From the NCBI RefSeq assembly GCF_003932735.1, contig NZ_CP033611.1, positions 1-64,000 on the forward strand: a stretch of DNA of 64,000 nucleotides, read 5' to 3'. This stretch comes from Rickettsiales endosymbiont of Stachyamoeba lipophora (GTDB lineage Bacteria; Pseudomonadota; Alphaproteobacteria; Rickettsiales; 33-17). How positions within the stretch are numbered: the stretch's first letter is position 1; each line of letters starts with the position of its first letter. Position numbers and translations under genes: made by a program. The notes below the pieces were generated by a model, which had not been told where the DNA came from, searched no databases, and worked only from the letters and a program-made list of their open reading frames with translations. Below, in pieces: positions 1-9,511 of this stretch.

Positions 1-83
1 AGCATAATAATTTTATCTATTTCGCTTTTATTATTTTGTTGGGCCACAGCATAGCTTTGATAATAACTTTTTGATATTTTCAT
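1..83 (-). CDS. fliS: Flagellar export chaperone FliS (partial, N-terminus only)
   Basis: Only the first 27 or so codons lie in the window, reading leftward from an ATG at 83-81. A strong ribosome binding site (GGAGGAA on the minus strand, 91-97) sits 7 bases before it. The peptide begins MKISKSYYQSYAVAQQNN and continues with a region ending DKIIML, which matches the usual FliS beginning (a YxxxxV/A start followed by a K-I/L-I-x-L helix). FliS is the cytoplasmic chaperone that binds flagellin before export. The gene directly follows fliD on the same strand, with 15 bases between fliD's stop and this start; this fliD-fliS order is common. The identification rests on a short fragment plus context. 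Confidence 0.6.
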   Translation of the reverse strand, partial: MKISKSYYQSYAVAQQNNKSEIDKIIM

Positions 84-98
84 TAGTTTATTCCTCCA

Positions 99-1874
99 TT
101 ATCTTTTATTCTGTGCATCATTTTGAGCATCTATCATCATTAATACAGTATTAAATTCATCAATGGTCTTTTCCATCTTGGCATATTTCTCAATCAATCG
201 GTTTCTGTATTCTTTAATCTCCCTATTTTTCTTCTCAATTTCTTGATTATTCATTCTGCTTGAATCAATAACCGATTCTACTCTTAGATCTAGCATCCCT
301 TCTTCAGTTAAAACTTCTTCTAGAAAGTTATAAATTCTATCAGCGATACCCTGTGAAAAACTTATATCGGCATTTAATACTCCACTTCCATAATAATAAA
401 TGCTTATCCCGTCTAACACTGTACCTTCTGCTCCCTCAATCTTACCACTGGTAGCAGTGCCGGTATAATTCATGCTAATGGTAACTGGTCCAGTACCAGG
501 ATTATATGTAGCTTTCACTTGATCTTCCGGGTTAGCTTGAGAGGTATCAATAACCAGGCTAAAAGCATTGGTTTGAATGTTATTCTTACGTGAAAGAATC
601 CTTAATGCTGAAGAGCTTGCCACAAAATCATATTCAAAGATTTTTCTAACTTCATCAAAATTATTAACAAGCTGCATATTAAGAACATCTTCATCTAAAC
701 CTAAAATAGTATTAGTATTAAGATCACTATCGTAGGTACTATCCGGATCATCGTAATCTAACAGTTTTATTCCAAGTTCTCCTAAATTGTTAAGAGCGGA
801 ATTAGTAAGGCCATAAGCCATTCCGGTAATTTCATTTAATAAACTATCATTAATAAAACTTACTAAATCATCACGACCCAAGGCTGCATTAGGAGCAAAT
901 TTACTACCTTTCTCCGGATCACTAATTCTTTCAGTTTGCTTCGCGATAAAAATTTTAAAATCATTAAAGGCAGTGATGAATTCTATTATTGTATCATAGG
1001 CTTTTTGAGAATTAGGCTCTATTTCAACATTTACACTTTCCCCTACTCCGGTCTTTTTTACCAGATCAAAAGTGACCCTTTCTATTACATCGCTCATGGT
1101 GTTGATCGGCCGAGAAATTGGAATAGTATTAAGAGTTATTTGTGCATCTAATGGCAACTGAGTATTGGTTAAGGTGATATTATTAATCACTGTACCGGTA
1201 TCAGTTAAAGTATAAGCATTAGCAATACCAGTTAAAGTAGACTGTAAAATTAATCTATAATCCCCTGTACCCACCTTAAGTACACTAGCTTTAACATTGG
1301 TATCTTTAGAAGCTGCATTAATCGCTGATTTAATATCATTTAAGTTTTGTCCCTGGGTAAAATGAACATCCACTCCGTTAATTTTTAAAATCCCAGCTTC
1401 AAAAAAATTTGCGGTTCCAGTACCTGAAGCATTAACTACACTTGATGTAAGGCTTGCAAAAGAATTACTAGTTTGAATTTTAGCCTTGGCTAACTCATCT
1501 ATAGTAATATCATAACTACTAATTTCTGCATCATTAGCGGCGCTAACCTTAACAAAAACCTCATTAGCATTGGCATTAATATTACTAACTGTAGTCTTCC
1601 TAGCACTAAAAGCATTATCACTTTTATCTACGCTTGGCACATTTCTTAATTTATTAACCGCATCATAGACTTTACTTAAAGATTTACGCATTTGATTAAA
1701 TGCATTAATTTTTTTGTCATTAACATTAATTTTATCTTCGATTTTTTTTAAGCCAATCTTTTTGGCGTCAACTAAGCCATTTATAATATCTTTACTATTC
1801 ATGCCAGAGGCCATGCCAGAGGCTATGGTTTTATCTCCAACGGTAGCAATACTTCCAAAATTTATTGCAGGCAT
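99..1874 (-). CDS. fliD: Flagellar hook-associated protein 2 (filament cap) FliD
   Basis: A 591-residue protein with the FliD family layout. The N-terminal domain has an SGMNSKDIINGLVDAKK stretch (about residues 23-40) followed by a long helix. The middle is a Thr/Asn/Ser-rich beta region, and the C-terminal domain (about residues 440-585) ends in a coiled coil with the typical E-x-Y-x-x-x-F-N-T pattern near the end. FliD caps the growing flagellar filament and helps flagellin fold at the tip. Start is the ATG at 1874-1872; no strong ribosome binding site is visible. It is followed 15 bases later by the fliS start, so the two are probably co-transcribed. Flagellar genes are unusual in an intracellular Rickettsiales-like genome. 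Confidence 0.9.
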   Translation of the reverse strand: MPAINFGSIATVGDKTIASGMASGMNSKDIINGLVDAKKIGLKKIEDKINVNDKKINAFNQMRKSLSKVYDAVNKLRNVPSVDKSDNAFSARKTTVSNINANANEVFVKVSAANDAEISSYDITIDELAKAKIQTSNSFASLTSSVVNASGTGTANFFEAGILKINGVDVHFTQGQNLNDIKSAINAASKDTNVKASVLKVGTGDYRLILQSTLTGIANAYTLTDTGTVINNITLTNTQLPLDAQITLNTIPISRPINTMSDVIERVTFDLVKKTGVGESVNVEIEPNSQKAYDTIIEFITAFNDFKIFIAKQTERISDPEKGSKFAPNAALGRDDLVSFINDSLLNEITGMAYGLTNSALNNLGELGIKLLDYDDPDSTYDSDLNTNTILGLDEDVLNMQLVNNFDEVRKIFEYDFVASSSALRILSRKNNIQTNAFSLVIDTSQANPEDQVKATYNPGTGPVTISMNYTGTATSGKIEGAEGTVLDGISIYYYGSGVLNADISFSQGIADRIYNFLEEVLTEEGMLDLRVESVIDSSRMNNQEIEKKNREIKEYRNRLIEKYAKMEKTIDEFNTVLMMIDAQNDAQNKR

Positions 1875-2084
1875 TCTTGACTCGTTTGTTTAACATTTTA
1901 AATGTTATGATAAATACATTTAAAAATCAATAAATTAAAGCGCCTAATTACCTACAACACACAAAGTCATTCAACAATTCATTTGATATTAATTAACAAT
2001 AATAATTTAATTTATTTTTTACTTGTAGTTAATGCAATTTAATATATCTATAAATTTTAGCGAGCTGTTTATCGGAGTGGCAAC

Positions 2085-4907
2085 ATGAACAATAATTATA
2101 ACAATGACGAACTAGACGAAGAAATTTCTTTGATGGAAAATAATATTGATGAAGATGATATCAGCGAAGAAAGTTTTTTTGTAGAAGATAATATCGATGA
2201 AGATGATATCAGTGAAGAAAGTTCTTTGGTGGAAGATAATATCGATAAAGGTGAATTAGTTAATAAAGCTTCTATAAAAAATGATGGTTTTATAACCAAA
2301 TTAGAACAACACTCTGTAGCACATATAAAAACATTAGAAACAGCTTTAAAAAACAATGATTGCGAGTTGATTCAATCTACAATCACCGAATTACGAATAG
2401 TATTAGGCGAAGAAAATGTAGTTAAATTATTTTTTACTCCTCGTATTCATGAAAATGAGTATTTTATAGATTCTCTATTTAGCAAATTAATGCTGCAATT
2501 TCATCAAAATGATAGCTCTAACTCATCTATATATCCTTATTTCTTTAACCCTGAGGAAGGACGCGGGTGGACTTACAGCGACGAGGCTTTAGCTTCTCTT
2601 GTTCAGCACATTGGTCCTCCTATAGAATATTTATCTAAAGTTTTTTCCCCTGACCTTAAAGATTATTATGAAGCTGAAGCCGGAGAGTATGAAGAAGATG
2701 AAGAACCTGTCCATACTGTGCTACATATAGCTGTAAGGCAAGGAAGGTTAGCAATTGTTAAGGCATTAGTCGCTCGAGGAATAAATGTAAACACTAGAGC
2801 AATATATCATACAGATACTACTGGTGAGACCCCTCTTAGCATTCTTTATTTAGAAGGAAAACCATATGTATTTGGTATGAACAGACAAGGCCATCTTGAT
2901 ACTATCAAATATCTACATGAACAAGGAGTAAATGTTTATAATCATGAAAAAGATACTCCCGGCTTGGTAATTTTTGCGGTAAGTAATAATAATATGCCTT
3001 TAATAAAAAATTTTCAAGAGAATGGCGTAGATGTTAAACAGATTATACAAACAGCTGCTAAATCCCCAGATCATGCATATTTTATAAATTATATTCCTTA
3101 TCATAAAAATATTGAGATGTTACAGTTTGTAACCAAAGAATGTAATACAGATATTAGCGTATATGAAGAGAATAATAAAAGAATAGCACTTTTAAATAAA
3201 TTAATTTCAACAGAAAATTTCCAAGCTGCAAAATATCTAATTAGTTATATACTTAGCAAAAAATTCTCTTTTGAACAAATTGATGACAGCGGACACACGC
3301 CTTTATCACAAGCAATCTATATGTATGGCGATTATGCTCGCTATGCTGCTGGTTTAATTTTTAATATTAATATTCTCAATACTAATAATCCTACTAGAGA
3401 TCAGATTACTAGAGCTGTTATTACAGATAATCATGCTGCCGTAACTAACAACCCTCTTGGAGTTATGCAAACTATTATAAATGAGCTTGCTAGGAATGAC
3501 ATTCATTTGCCTAATAATCATAATATAAATGTATTGATTCAAAAGATTAATCACACATTTGACATAATTAAGGCATTAATACAAGCCGGTGCCAATCCTA
3601 ATAATTCAATAAAAGAAGAGATCCCTATAGATCAACTTCTTCCAATACAAACAAAGCAAGATTTTATTAATGAAATAACGCAAGCTAACTTAACATGGTT
3701 TAATACGTTAGAAAATGCTAAACCTACTATTAATAAGGCCTTAGAACAAATTAAAACATTACGGAGTGAATACGAGGCTATTACTACAAAAGACGCTATG
3801 AATAAATTTTTAAAGCAGATTAGCCAGCAACAACAAGAAGCATTCAACATTGATAAAAATGTTGCTAATCTAATGGCAACCCCTCATGTATTTAACGTTG
3901 TTAAAAATTATCTTATAATCAAAGAACAACTTGATCAAAAAGGGGCTCAAGAGCAAGCAATTGAATTTATAACTATGAGAAGGTTACTCAAATCTACTTT
4001 AATTGCGAAACTTACCGGAATATTGGATAACATAGGTAAATTGCAAAAACATAAAGATAAGATTGACAGCCGTGTTGCTTTGCTACAAAACACAAACACA
4101 CAATCAGCTGAAGTAAATCATTATACAAACAAATCAAAATCAATTGCTGAAAACATAGCAAAACTACAAGTGACGAGAATAGATTTACTACAAAGGCTTC
4201 AAAAGCGCAAAAGAGTAGAATTAGAAGAAGTTAGCAATATAATTGCTAATAGAATAGAAACATCTCCTATTAGAGAATTTTTATATAATAATTCATGGTT
4301 TACTCACCCGCAATTACTAAAAATTTGCGTAGATTTTTATCAATCGTTTATTCAACATAACGACTTTGGTATGCTTGATGCAAACTTAAATGAACGTATT
4401 CCTGAAGCATTAGAACAATTAGGCAGAAACTCTTTAACACAAATGATAAGCAAGATCAAAACAGCTGCTAATATGATTATATTCTCAGGATTTAGAGCTT
4501 CTGCATGGGATGAGATACCCATACTAAAACAGTTAAAAACAGCTCAAAATCAACAAGATGAGCAGGAAATACAAGAACTGCAAGAACAATTGAATTGTAT
4601 CTATGATTTAAACATAAGTATACTAGGTGATAATATACCTTTAATCTTTAGCTTTTTATCCCCTAAAGATATTAACTGGATACAAAGAGTAACACCTCAA
4701 TCTTCTATGGTAATTGAAGAGCTTGAAACAGATACAGCCTCCCAAGACTCAAAAGGTAAAAAACGCTTAAGAACAGCAGAAGAAGCTATAGAACTAAACA
4801 GCAATAGATTAGATTCTTCAGGTTCAAGCAGCGCATCAGATAGCTTTGTGAATAGAGAGAACAAGCGTAGAAAACCTGATTCGCCCCAGATTAAGTCATT
4901 GATATAA
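2085..4907 (+). CDS. Large ankyrin-like protein with acidic N-terminal repeats and basic C-terminal tail
   Basis: 940 residues. The front (about residues 15-65) holds two and a half copies of a 17-residue acidic repeat around NIDEDDISEES. Degenerate ankyrin repeats follow from about residue 205 (VLHIAVRQGRLAIVKALVARG) to about 360. A mostly helical region comes next, with coiled-coil-like stretches at roughly 600-720. The tail is Ser-rich and carries two short basic clusters (KGKKRLR at about residue 890 and NRENKRRKPDSP near 928) that resemble classical nuclear localisation signals. A GGAG motif lies 9-10 bases before the ATG. No signal peptide is seen. A host-directed effector role is an inference from repeat content and basic motifs; I do not recognise a specific family. 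Confidence 0.75.
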   Translation: MNNNYNNDELDEEISLMENNIDEDDISEESFFVEDNIDEDDISEESSLVEDNIDKGELVNKASIKNDGFITKLEQHSVAHIKTLETALKNNDCELIQSTITELRIVLGEENVVKLFFTPRIHENEYFIDSLFSKLMLQFHQNDSSNSSIYPYFFNPEEGRGWTYSDEALASLVQHIGPPIEYLSKVFSPDLKDYYEAEAGEYEEDEEPVHTVLHIAVRQGRLAIVKALVARGINVNTRAIYHTDTTGETPLSILYLEGKPYVFGMNRQGHLDTIKYLHEQGVNVYNHEKDTPGLVIFAVSNNNMPLIKNFQENGVDVKQIIQTAAKSPDHAYFINYIPYHKNIEMLQFVTKECNTDISVYEENNKRIALLNKLISTENFQAAKYLISYILSKKFSFEQIDDSGHTPLSQAIYMYGDYARYAAGLIFNINILNTNNPTRDQITRAVITDNHAAVTNNPLGVMQTIINELARNDIHLPNNHNINVLIQKINHTFDIIKALIQAGANPNNSIKEEIPIDQLLPIQTKQDFINEITQANLTWFNTLENAKPTINKALEQIKTLRSEYEAITTKDAMNKFLKQISQQQQEAFNIDKNVANLMATPHVFNVVKNYLIIKEQLDQKGAQEQAIEFITMRRLLKSTLIAKLTGILDNIGKLQKHKDKIDSRVALLQNTNTQSAEVNHYTNKSKSIAENIAKLQVTRIDLLQRLQKRKRVELEEVSNIIANRIETSPIREFLYNNSWFTHPQLLKICVDFYQSFIQHNDFGMLDANLNERIPEALEQLGRNSLTQMISKIKTAANMIIFSGFRASAWDEIPILKQLKTAQNQQDEQEIQELQEQLNCIYDLNISILGDNIPLIFSFLSPKDINWIQRVTPQSSMVIEELETDTASQDSKGKKRLRTAEEAIELNSNRLDSSGSSSASDSFVNRENKRRKPDSPQIKSLI
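2137..2254 (+). repeat. 51-bp coding tandem repeat (about 2.3 copies)
   Basis: Near-identical 51-base units encode N-I-D-E-D-D-I-S-E-E-S followed by a short variable linker, inside the 2085-4907 gene. The third copy degrades after the first six codons. The in-frame unit length indicates expansion by slippage or recombination. Confidence 0.8.
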
Positions 4908-4933
4908 TTTAACTAAAGTTTCTCTCTTATTAT

Positions 4934-4970
4934 AAAAAAGATTGCTAAAATACAGCAATCTTTTTTATTT
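4934..4970 (+). terminator. Rho-independent terminator
   Basis: Stem AAAAAAGATTGCT pairs with AGCAATCTTTTTT around a 7-base loop, followed by further T residues. It lies just downstream of the 940-residue ankyrin-like gene. Confidence 0.8.
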
Positions 4971-5076
4971 TTCTGTCATTAGTTTAAAATTAACTTTAAA
5001 AATAAATAAGTTAAAAAATATTTGAATAAATTAAAGTTTCTGTATATGTATAAAAATACATTATAAAAATTTTGAT

Positions 5077-6417
5077 ATGCAAATAGATCTAAACCACCTT
5101 AAATCCAGCATAAATAAACTTAGGGATTTTAGTATTTTTGGCAAAGTAAGCCAAATTAAAGGCTTAGTGATTGAAGCCAAAGGCTTGAGCAACCTAGCAG
5201 TGATAGGATCACGCTGTATTATCCATAATAAATTTGGTGAAGAAGTCTTGGCCGAAACTATAGGGATTGATTCTAAAACCATTAAGCTAATTCCATTTGC
5301 CGAAGTGGATGGTATTGGGGTCGGTTGCTTGGTTGAGCTAGTATCTATGCAATCAGCAGTATTTCCTCATCCTTCTTGGCGAGGCAGAATATTAAATTAT
5401 AACGGTGAACCAATTGATGATAAGGGTCCTATTTTCAACGGGACATTACCATATCCGCTTAAAAGTCAGCCTCCTTCAGCAGGTAAACGGCGTAAAGTTG
5501 CAGGCAAATTAGATTTAGGCATTAGATCTTTAAACACTTTTACTACCTGCTGCTATGGCCAAAGAATGGGTATCTTTGCAGGCTCTGGAGTGGGTAAATC
5601 TGTTATGATGTCAATGATCACTAAATATGCTCATACTGATATTAAGGTTATTGGCTTAATTGGTGAAAGAGGTCGAGAGGTCAAAGAATTTATTGATGAA
5701 TATATTGGAGAAGAAGGTCTTAAAAACGCGGTGATTATTGTTGCAACGAGTGATGAAACTTCTGTAGCCAGAAGGCAAGCTGCATATTTAACTCTTGCCG
5801 TAGCTGAATATTTTCGTGACCAAAACAAGGAAGTTTTATGCATGATTGATAGCATCACACGATTTGCCATGGCCCAGCGTGAAATTGGTTTATCCAATGG
5901 CGAACCTCCTACCACGAAAGGTTATCCTCCCACTGTATTTGCCGAACTACCAAAATTATTAGAACGAGCAGGTCCTGGCACTGAAACACAAGGCAACATC
6001 ACCGGGCTTTTTACCGTATTGGTTGAAGGCGATGATACTAATGAACCAATAGCTGATACCGTACGTGGTATTTTAGATGGTCATATTGTACTTGAGCGGG
6101 CAATTGCTGAACGCGGTCGATTTCCTGCTATGAATATTTTAAAAAGTATCTCTAGAACCATGCCAGGCTGTAATAACGCTTTAGAAAATAAAATTGTTAC
6201 TATTGCTAAAAGACATATGAGTGAATATGAAAATATGGCAGATCTTATTAAACTTGGGGCCTATCGTAAAGGCTCAAACCCAAATGTAGATCAAGCTATT
6301 GAATATTATGAACCAATTGAAAACTTTCTGCTGCAGGCTCCTCATGAAGCAACCTCTTTAAGTGAATGTTATCAAAAACTTGCAAAAATATTAAATATTG
6401 ATATTACCAAAGAGTAA
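5077..6417 (+). CDS. fliI: Flagellum-specific ATP synthase FliI
   Basis: 446 residues, full length for FliI, the hexameric ATPase that energises flagellar type III export at the cytoplasmic face of the basal body. Visible motifs are the Walker A loop AGSGVGKS (residues 168-175), the GLIGERGREVKEF segment, and a Walker B strand in VLCMIDSITRFAMAQRE. The downstream GEPPTTKGYPPTVFAELPKL stretch is the flagellar/type III version of the F1-beta-like fold. The N-terminal beta barrel and the GRVG-like ILNYNGEPIDDKGP turn are also present. It stands alone between two ankyrin genes, far from other export genes, as is usual for scattered flagellar genes in Rickettsiales. FliI is favoured over a virulence type III ATPase because of fliD/fliS nearby. 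Confidence 0.93.
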   Translation: MQIDLNHLKSSINKLRDFSIFGKVSQIKGLVIEAKGLSNLAVIGSRCIIHNKFGEEVLAETIGIDSKTIKLIPFAEVDGIGVGCLVELVSMQSAVFPHPSWRGRILNYNGEPIDDKGPIFNGTLPYPLKSQPPSAGKRRKVAGKLDLGIRSLNTFTTCCYGQRMGIFAGSGVGKSVMMSMITKYAHTDIKVIGLIGERGREVKEFIDEYIGEEGLKNAVIIVATSDETSVARRQAAYLTLAVAEYFRDQNKEVLCMIDSITRFAMAQREIGLSNGEPPTTKGYPPTVFAELPKLLERAGPGTETQGNITGLFTVLVEGDDTNEPIADTVRGILDGHIVLERAIAERGRFPAMNILKSISRTMPGCNNALENKIVTIAKRHMSEYENMADLIKLGAYRKGSNPNVDQAIEYYEPIENFLLQAPHEATSLSECYQKLAKILNIDITKE

Positions 6418-6537
6418 CTTCTAATTTTGTAATATTAAGTTATTTTGAAAAAAATTTTATAATCATCCTCAAACTTCATTAATAAAATTTCATTCATAAT
6501 GACTTAGTCAACACCTCATGAAGATATAGGAATAATT

Positions 6538-7284
6538 ATGTTATACTCAATATTATCAATTATAAAATTACCTTTTAAATGGGCCGTAAGTCTAGCATCC
6601 TCTTGGCATAGTACTTATGATCATAAGGTAAGCATTCAACTCGCTGAAAATTTTATACAAAAAAAATTAGGCTATAGAGGATTAGAAGATAAAAACCTGG
6701 CTGATAAAACAGGAGAAACCCCTTTACATATTGCAATTAAACAAGGTGATTATGAGATTGCTAAATGTTTGCTTGAAGCTGGAGTTTATATCAATGAAAA
6801 AGATAATTATGGTCTTACTCCTCTTCATAAAGCTGTAATCAATGGTGATTTCAAATGCACAAAATTACTGCTAAGCTTTGGAGCTAATCTTAACGCTGTT
6901 GATTATTATCAAAGTACTCCTTTACATAGGGCCACTCAAAATAACAATTTAACTTTAGCAAAATTGCTTGCTAAGCAAGGTGCTAATATGGACATGCTAG
7001 ATTTCCAAGGAAAAACAGCGTTAGCTAAAGCTATTGATAACTATAATGAAAGTTTAGTAAAATTGTTTTTAGATTATGGCGCTAAAACTCACTTAGTTAC
7101 ATACCAACCACAATGGTTTCAAAAAGCAGTAATTGTCCATGGTATTGAACAAAATGGAAGCAAAGTAACTAGTATAGACTTAAATTATTATCCTGAAATG
7201 AATAATAACGTAAATAATAAACCGGAGATAATAGAAAATATAGAAGCTAAAATGCAAATAGAAACTGATAACAATGTCATTTAA
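6538..7284 (+). CDS. Small ankyrin-repeat protein
   Basis: 248 residues. A hydrophobic N-terminus (residues 1-24, with FKWAVSLASSW) could be a membrane-associating segment or weak signal. Four to five ankyrin repeats follow (about residues 55-200), each with the T-P-L-H-x-A helix start and G-A-N/D turn: GETPLHIAIKQGDYEIAKCL, GLTPLHKAVINGD, STPLHRATQNNN and KTALAKAIDNYN. The last 40 residues are Asn-rich and probably disordered. Ankyrin repeats bind other proteins. A role with host targets is a reasonable inference in this genome, but no partner can be named. Confidence 0.85.
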   Translation: MLYSILSIIKLPFKWAVSLASSWHSTYDHKVSIQLAENFIQKKLGYRGLEDKNLADKTGETPLHIAIKQGDYEIAKCLLEAGVYINEKDNYGLTPLHKAVINGDFKCTKLLLSFGANLNAVDYYQSTPLHRATQNNNLTLAKLLAKQGANMDMLDFQGKTALAKAIDNYNESLVKLFLDYGAKTHLVTYQPQWFQKAVIVHGIEQNGSKVTSIDLNYYPEMNNNVNNKPEIIENIEAKMQIETDNNVI

Positions 7285-7502
7285 CTAGTTGCTAGTTTAT
7301 ACATATTTTATATAGGCCCGCTAAAGGTTCCTAACCTAATACTGTTTTATGATCTTAATGGCCTGCAAACAACTAAATGCTTTTGCAATGGACCTATTTC
7401 TCTATTCAATATTTATTCATTTTCAATTTAGATGGGCTTCCATACCACTTATATATCACAATCTTTGCTAACGCCTGATAAATCAATTGCAAGAAATACA
7501 GT

Positions 7503-8819
7503 TTATTTTTTTAAATCCGCTTTAAACTCAGTTATTCTTGCTATTTTGGCTAACCAGCTCATAGGTTGTGGCAATACATCGTTTTTTGCATAGGCACCTA
7601 CTTGCTCTAGTTTTTTACTGGAAGATGCAACAAAAGATAAATCAGCTGTAGCATCTGCTGAACTATCTGACTGACGACAATTAAAGTAATGTGTTATTAA
7701 CAAATGAGGTTTAATTCCTGATGAAACAACCATTTTTTCATTTTCAGTTGCTATCTTTAATTGTAACGGGTTATTTACAAGGAGATTAAATAGCTGGTTT
7801 GTTTCCTCATTACCAAATTCTAAACGAAATCCTTGAATGGTTAATTTAGTATAACTATATGCAATTTGCCTTAATTCAAAATAATCAAACTCACTAGCCT
7901 TTAAATAAAGAACCCTTAATTTTGAATCTGATCCGACTAAACGCAAAATATTACATACATCACTCCCATTGATCTCAGCATTTTCTAAATTTACTTCATT
8001 TACTGCGAGCAACATAGGTAGCAACCTATGTTTAAATAAGCTATATAAAATTTTAGATTTATCAAAGAAAAAACGGCCCAGTGTGAGATATTCAAGTGTA
8101 GATCTTGATTGATGCTCTTGCCCCTCTTCTATCTTTTGATAAGTTTTATGTTGAATCAGTAAAAGAAGAGTATTGATAAGCATATTAGAATATGTCTCTT
8201 CTATGTTTGCCTCTACCCCTTCTTGATAGTCAATGATACCTAGATGTACCCTTTTTAAGGCTGGAGCTAAATATATAAATTGAAGTAGCTTAACCCATGC
8301 ATTTACCGGCAGCCTAAGATTGCTAAAATCTATTTCTTCTAAACTTAAGCATTGTGCTAACTTTAAAGATATTTTGAGCCTAAGATCTATAGCTTGTTCC
8401 CCTATAAATTGTAGTGTGGGTCCGCTAATAGTTCCACTAATGGCCAAATAACGTAGATTGTCAAGCATGGGTAGCGTCCTAAGTATATTGGCGGCTTGTT
8501 GAAAACTAGCATCTAGCTTATTAATGCTAACCTCCTCCCAATTTTGATAAGTATGAAGCGCATTAACCAATTTATTATAGTGGCTCTCTGCATTACTTCT
8601 TAGGTAATCAAATTCCAGCTTGTAGGCTTTTAATTTATTCTGTTTGCTAGATTCTTTAAACTTTTTTTGCAACTCCACTCTCATTTTTCTTAGTTTAAAT
8701 AGACTAGCAATTGATACTTGATGAACTTCATCCACAAATAATAATTTATCAAGTATATATTGATAAATTATTGTTTCTTCTAATATACGAATATTTAAGT
8801 CTATCTCCTCGAAATTCAT
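7503..8819 (-). CDS. Leucine-rich-repeat-like protein, function unknown
   Basis: 438 residues. The first 110 residues are helical and charged. From about residue 120 to 370 there are six or seven irregular leucine-rich segments of the L-x-x-L-x-L type: LRYLAISGTISG, LEEIDFSNLRLP, LKRVHLGI, LEYLTLGRFFF, VNEVNLENAEING and LRVLYLKASEFD. This resembles the ribonuclease-inhibitor style of repeat. No signal peptide or membrane segment is visible. It is divergent from the small phosphatase-related gene at 9047 and sits inside an accessory cluster of repeat proteins. The repeat call comes from pattern reading and could be tested by structure prediction. Confidence 0.6.
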   Translation of the reverse strand: MNFEEIDLNIRILEETIIYQYILDKLLFVDEVHQVSIASLFKLRKMRVELQKKFKESSKQNKLKAYKLEFDYLRSNAESHYNKLVNALHTYQNWEEVSINKLDASFQQAANILRTLPMLDNLRYLAISGTISGPTLQFIGEQAIDLRLKISLKLAQCLSLEEIDFSNLRLPVNAWVKLLQFIYLAPALKRVHLGIIDYQEGVEANIEETYSNMLINTLLLLIQHKTYQKIEEGQEHQSRSTLEYLTLGRFFFDKSKILYSLFKHRLLPMLLAVNEVNLENAEINGSDVCNILRLVGSDSKLRVLYLKASEFDYFELRQIAYSYTKLTIQGFRLEFGNEETNQLFNLLVNNPLQLKIATENEKMVVSSGIKPHLLITHYFNCRQSDSSADATADLSFVASSSKKLEQVGAYAKNDVLPQPMSWLAKIARITEFKADLKK

Positions 8820-9046
8820 ATCTTAAAACTCACTAAATACTCTACCTATTTTATTAAAAACTTATAAATAAACTATACCACAATAACAATGCGAACTTAT
8901 AATTAAAACTATTCAAATAATTAATCTATATAACAAACAAACCAATATAACAATTAATTATTAACTATACTTTGATTGACAAGATTGATTATTAATTTCA
9001 TAAAATAAACCGTTTAGTAATTAAAAATTATATTAGAGTTAATAAA

Positions 9047-9499
9047 ATGGTCATTTCTTCTAAAAAGTATGAACCAGGTCCCTTGATTAACGCTATTCAA
9101 TCAGTTTTGCATAAAAATTTATTAGATGTATGCAGCACTCTTATTAACTATCTAAATGAACAGAGAATTAAGACCTTTTCTGTTAATTGGTCCCAAGACA
9201 ATATAAAGAAAAAAGGCAAAAAAAAGTTTGCAGAATGGCTAATAATAACAGCTAATATATACGCTTCTATAGACAACTTAGCTGTAATTACCGCTGAACT
9301 ATCACAAAATAATTCTAACTTAGCTTACAGAATATTTGATGGCCATAACCATAATAAATCTGCGCAAATAGCAGCTAAAATTCTCAAAGAAACAACTCAA
9401 CCTTCAATTTTTTCTATTCACAGATTGAAAAGATTAACCTTATTAATCACTAACTTTACCTACCTACGCACTAGCAATAATCATAAATATAAAAGTTAA
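9047..9499 (+). CDS. Short PP2C-related protein (C-terminal phosphatase module only)
   Basis: 150 residues. Residues about 50-115 align well with residues about 395-470 of the PP2C-type phosphatase at 32552-34549. Both read K-x-F-A-E-W-L, then S-x-D-N-(L/I)-x-V-(I/V), then a short linker, then (R/V)-I/V-F-D-G-H, then an I-A-A-K-x-L-K-E helix. The rest of the phosphatase domain is missing (no NVGDSR, DHN or CDGL motifs), so it cannot be catalytic alone. It may be a decayed copy or a partner or regulator. It is followed 12 bases later by an ankyrin gene and is probably co-transcribed with it. Confidence 0.65.
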   Translation: MVISSKKYEPGPLINAIQSVLHKNLLDVCSTLINYLNEQRIKTFSVNWSQDNIKKKGKKKFAEWLIITANIYASIDNLAVITAELSQNNSNLAYRIFDGHNHNKSAQIAAKILKETTQPSIFSIHRLKRLTLLITNFTYLRTSNNHKYKS

Positions 9500-9511
9500 A
9501 GGAATACTGCA

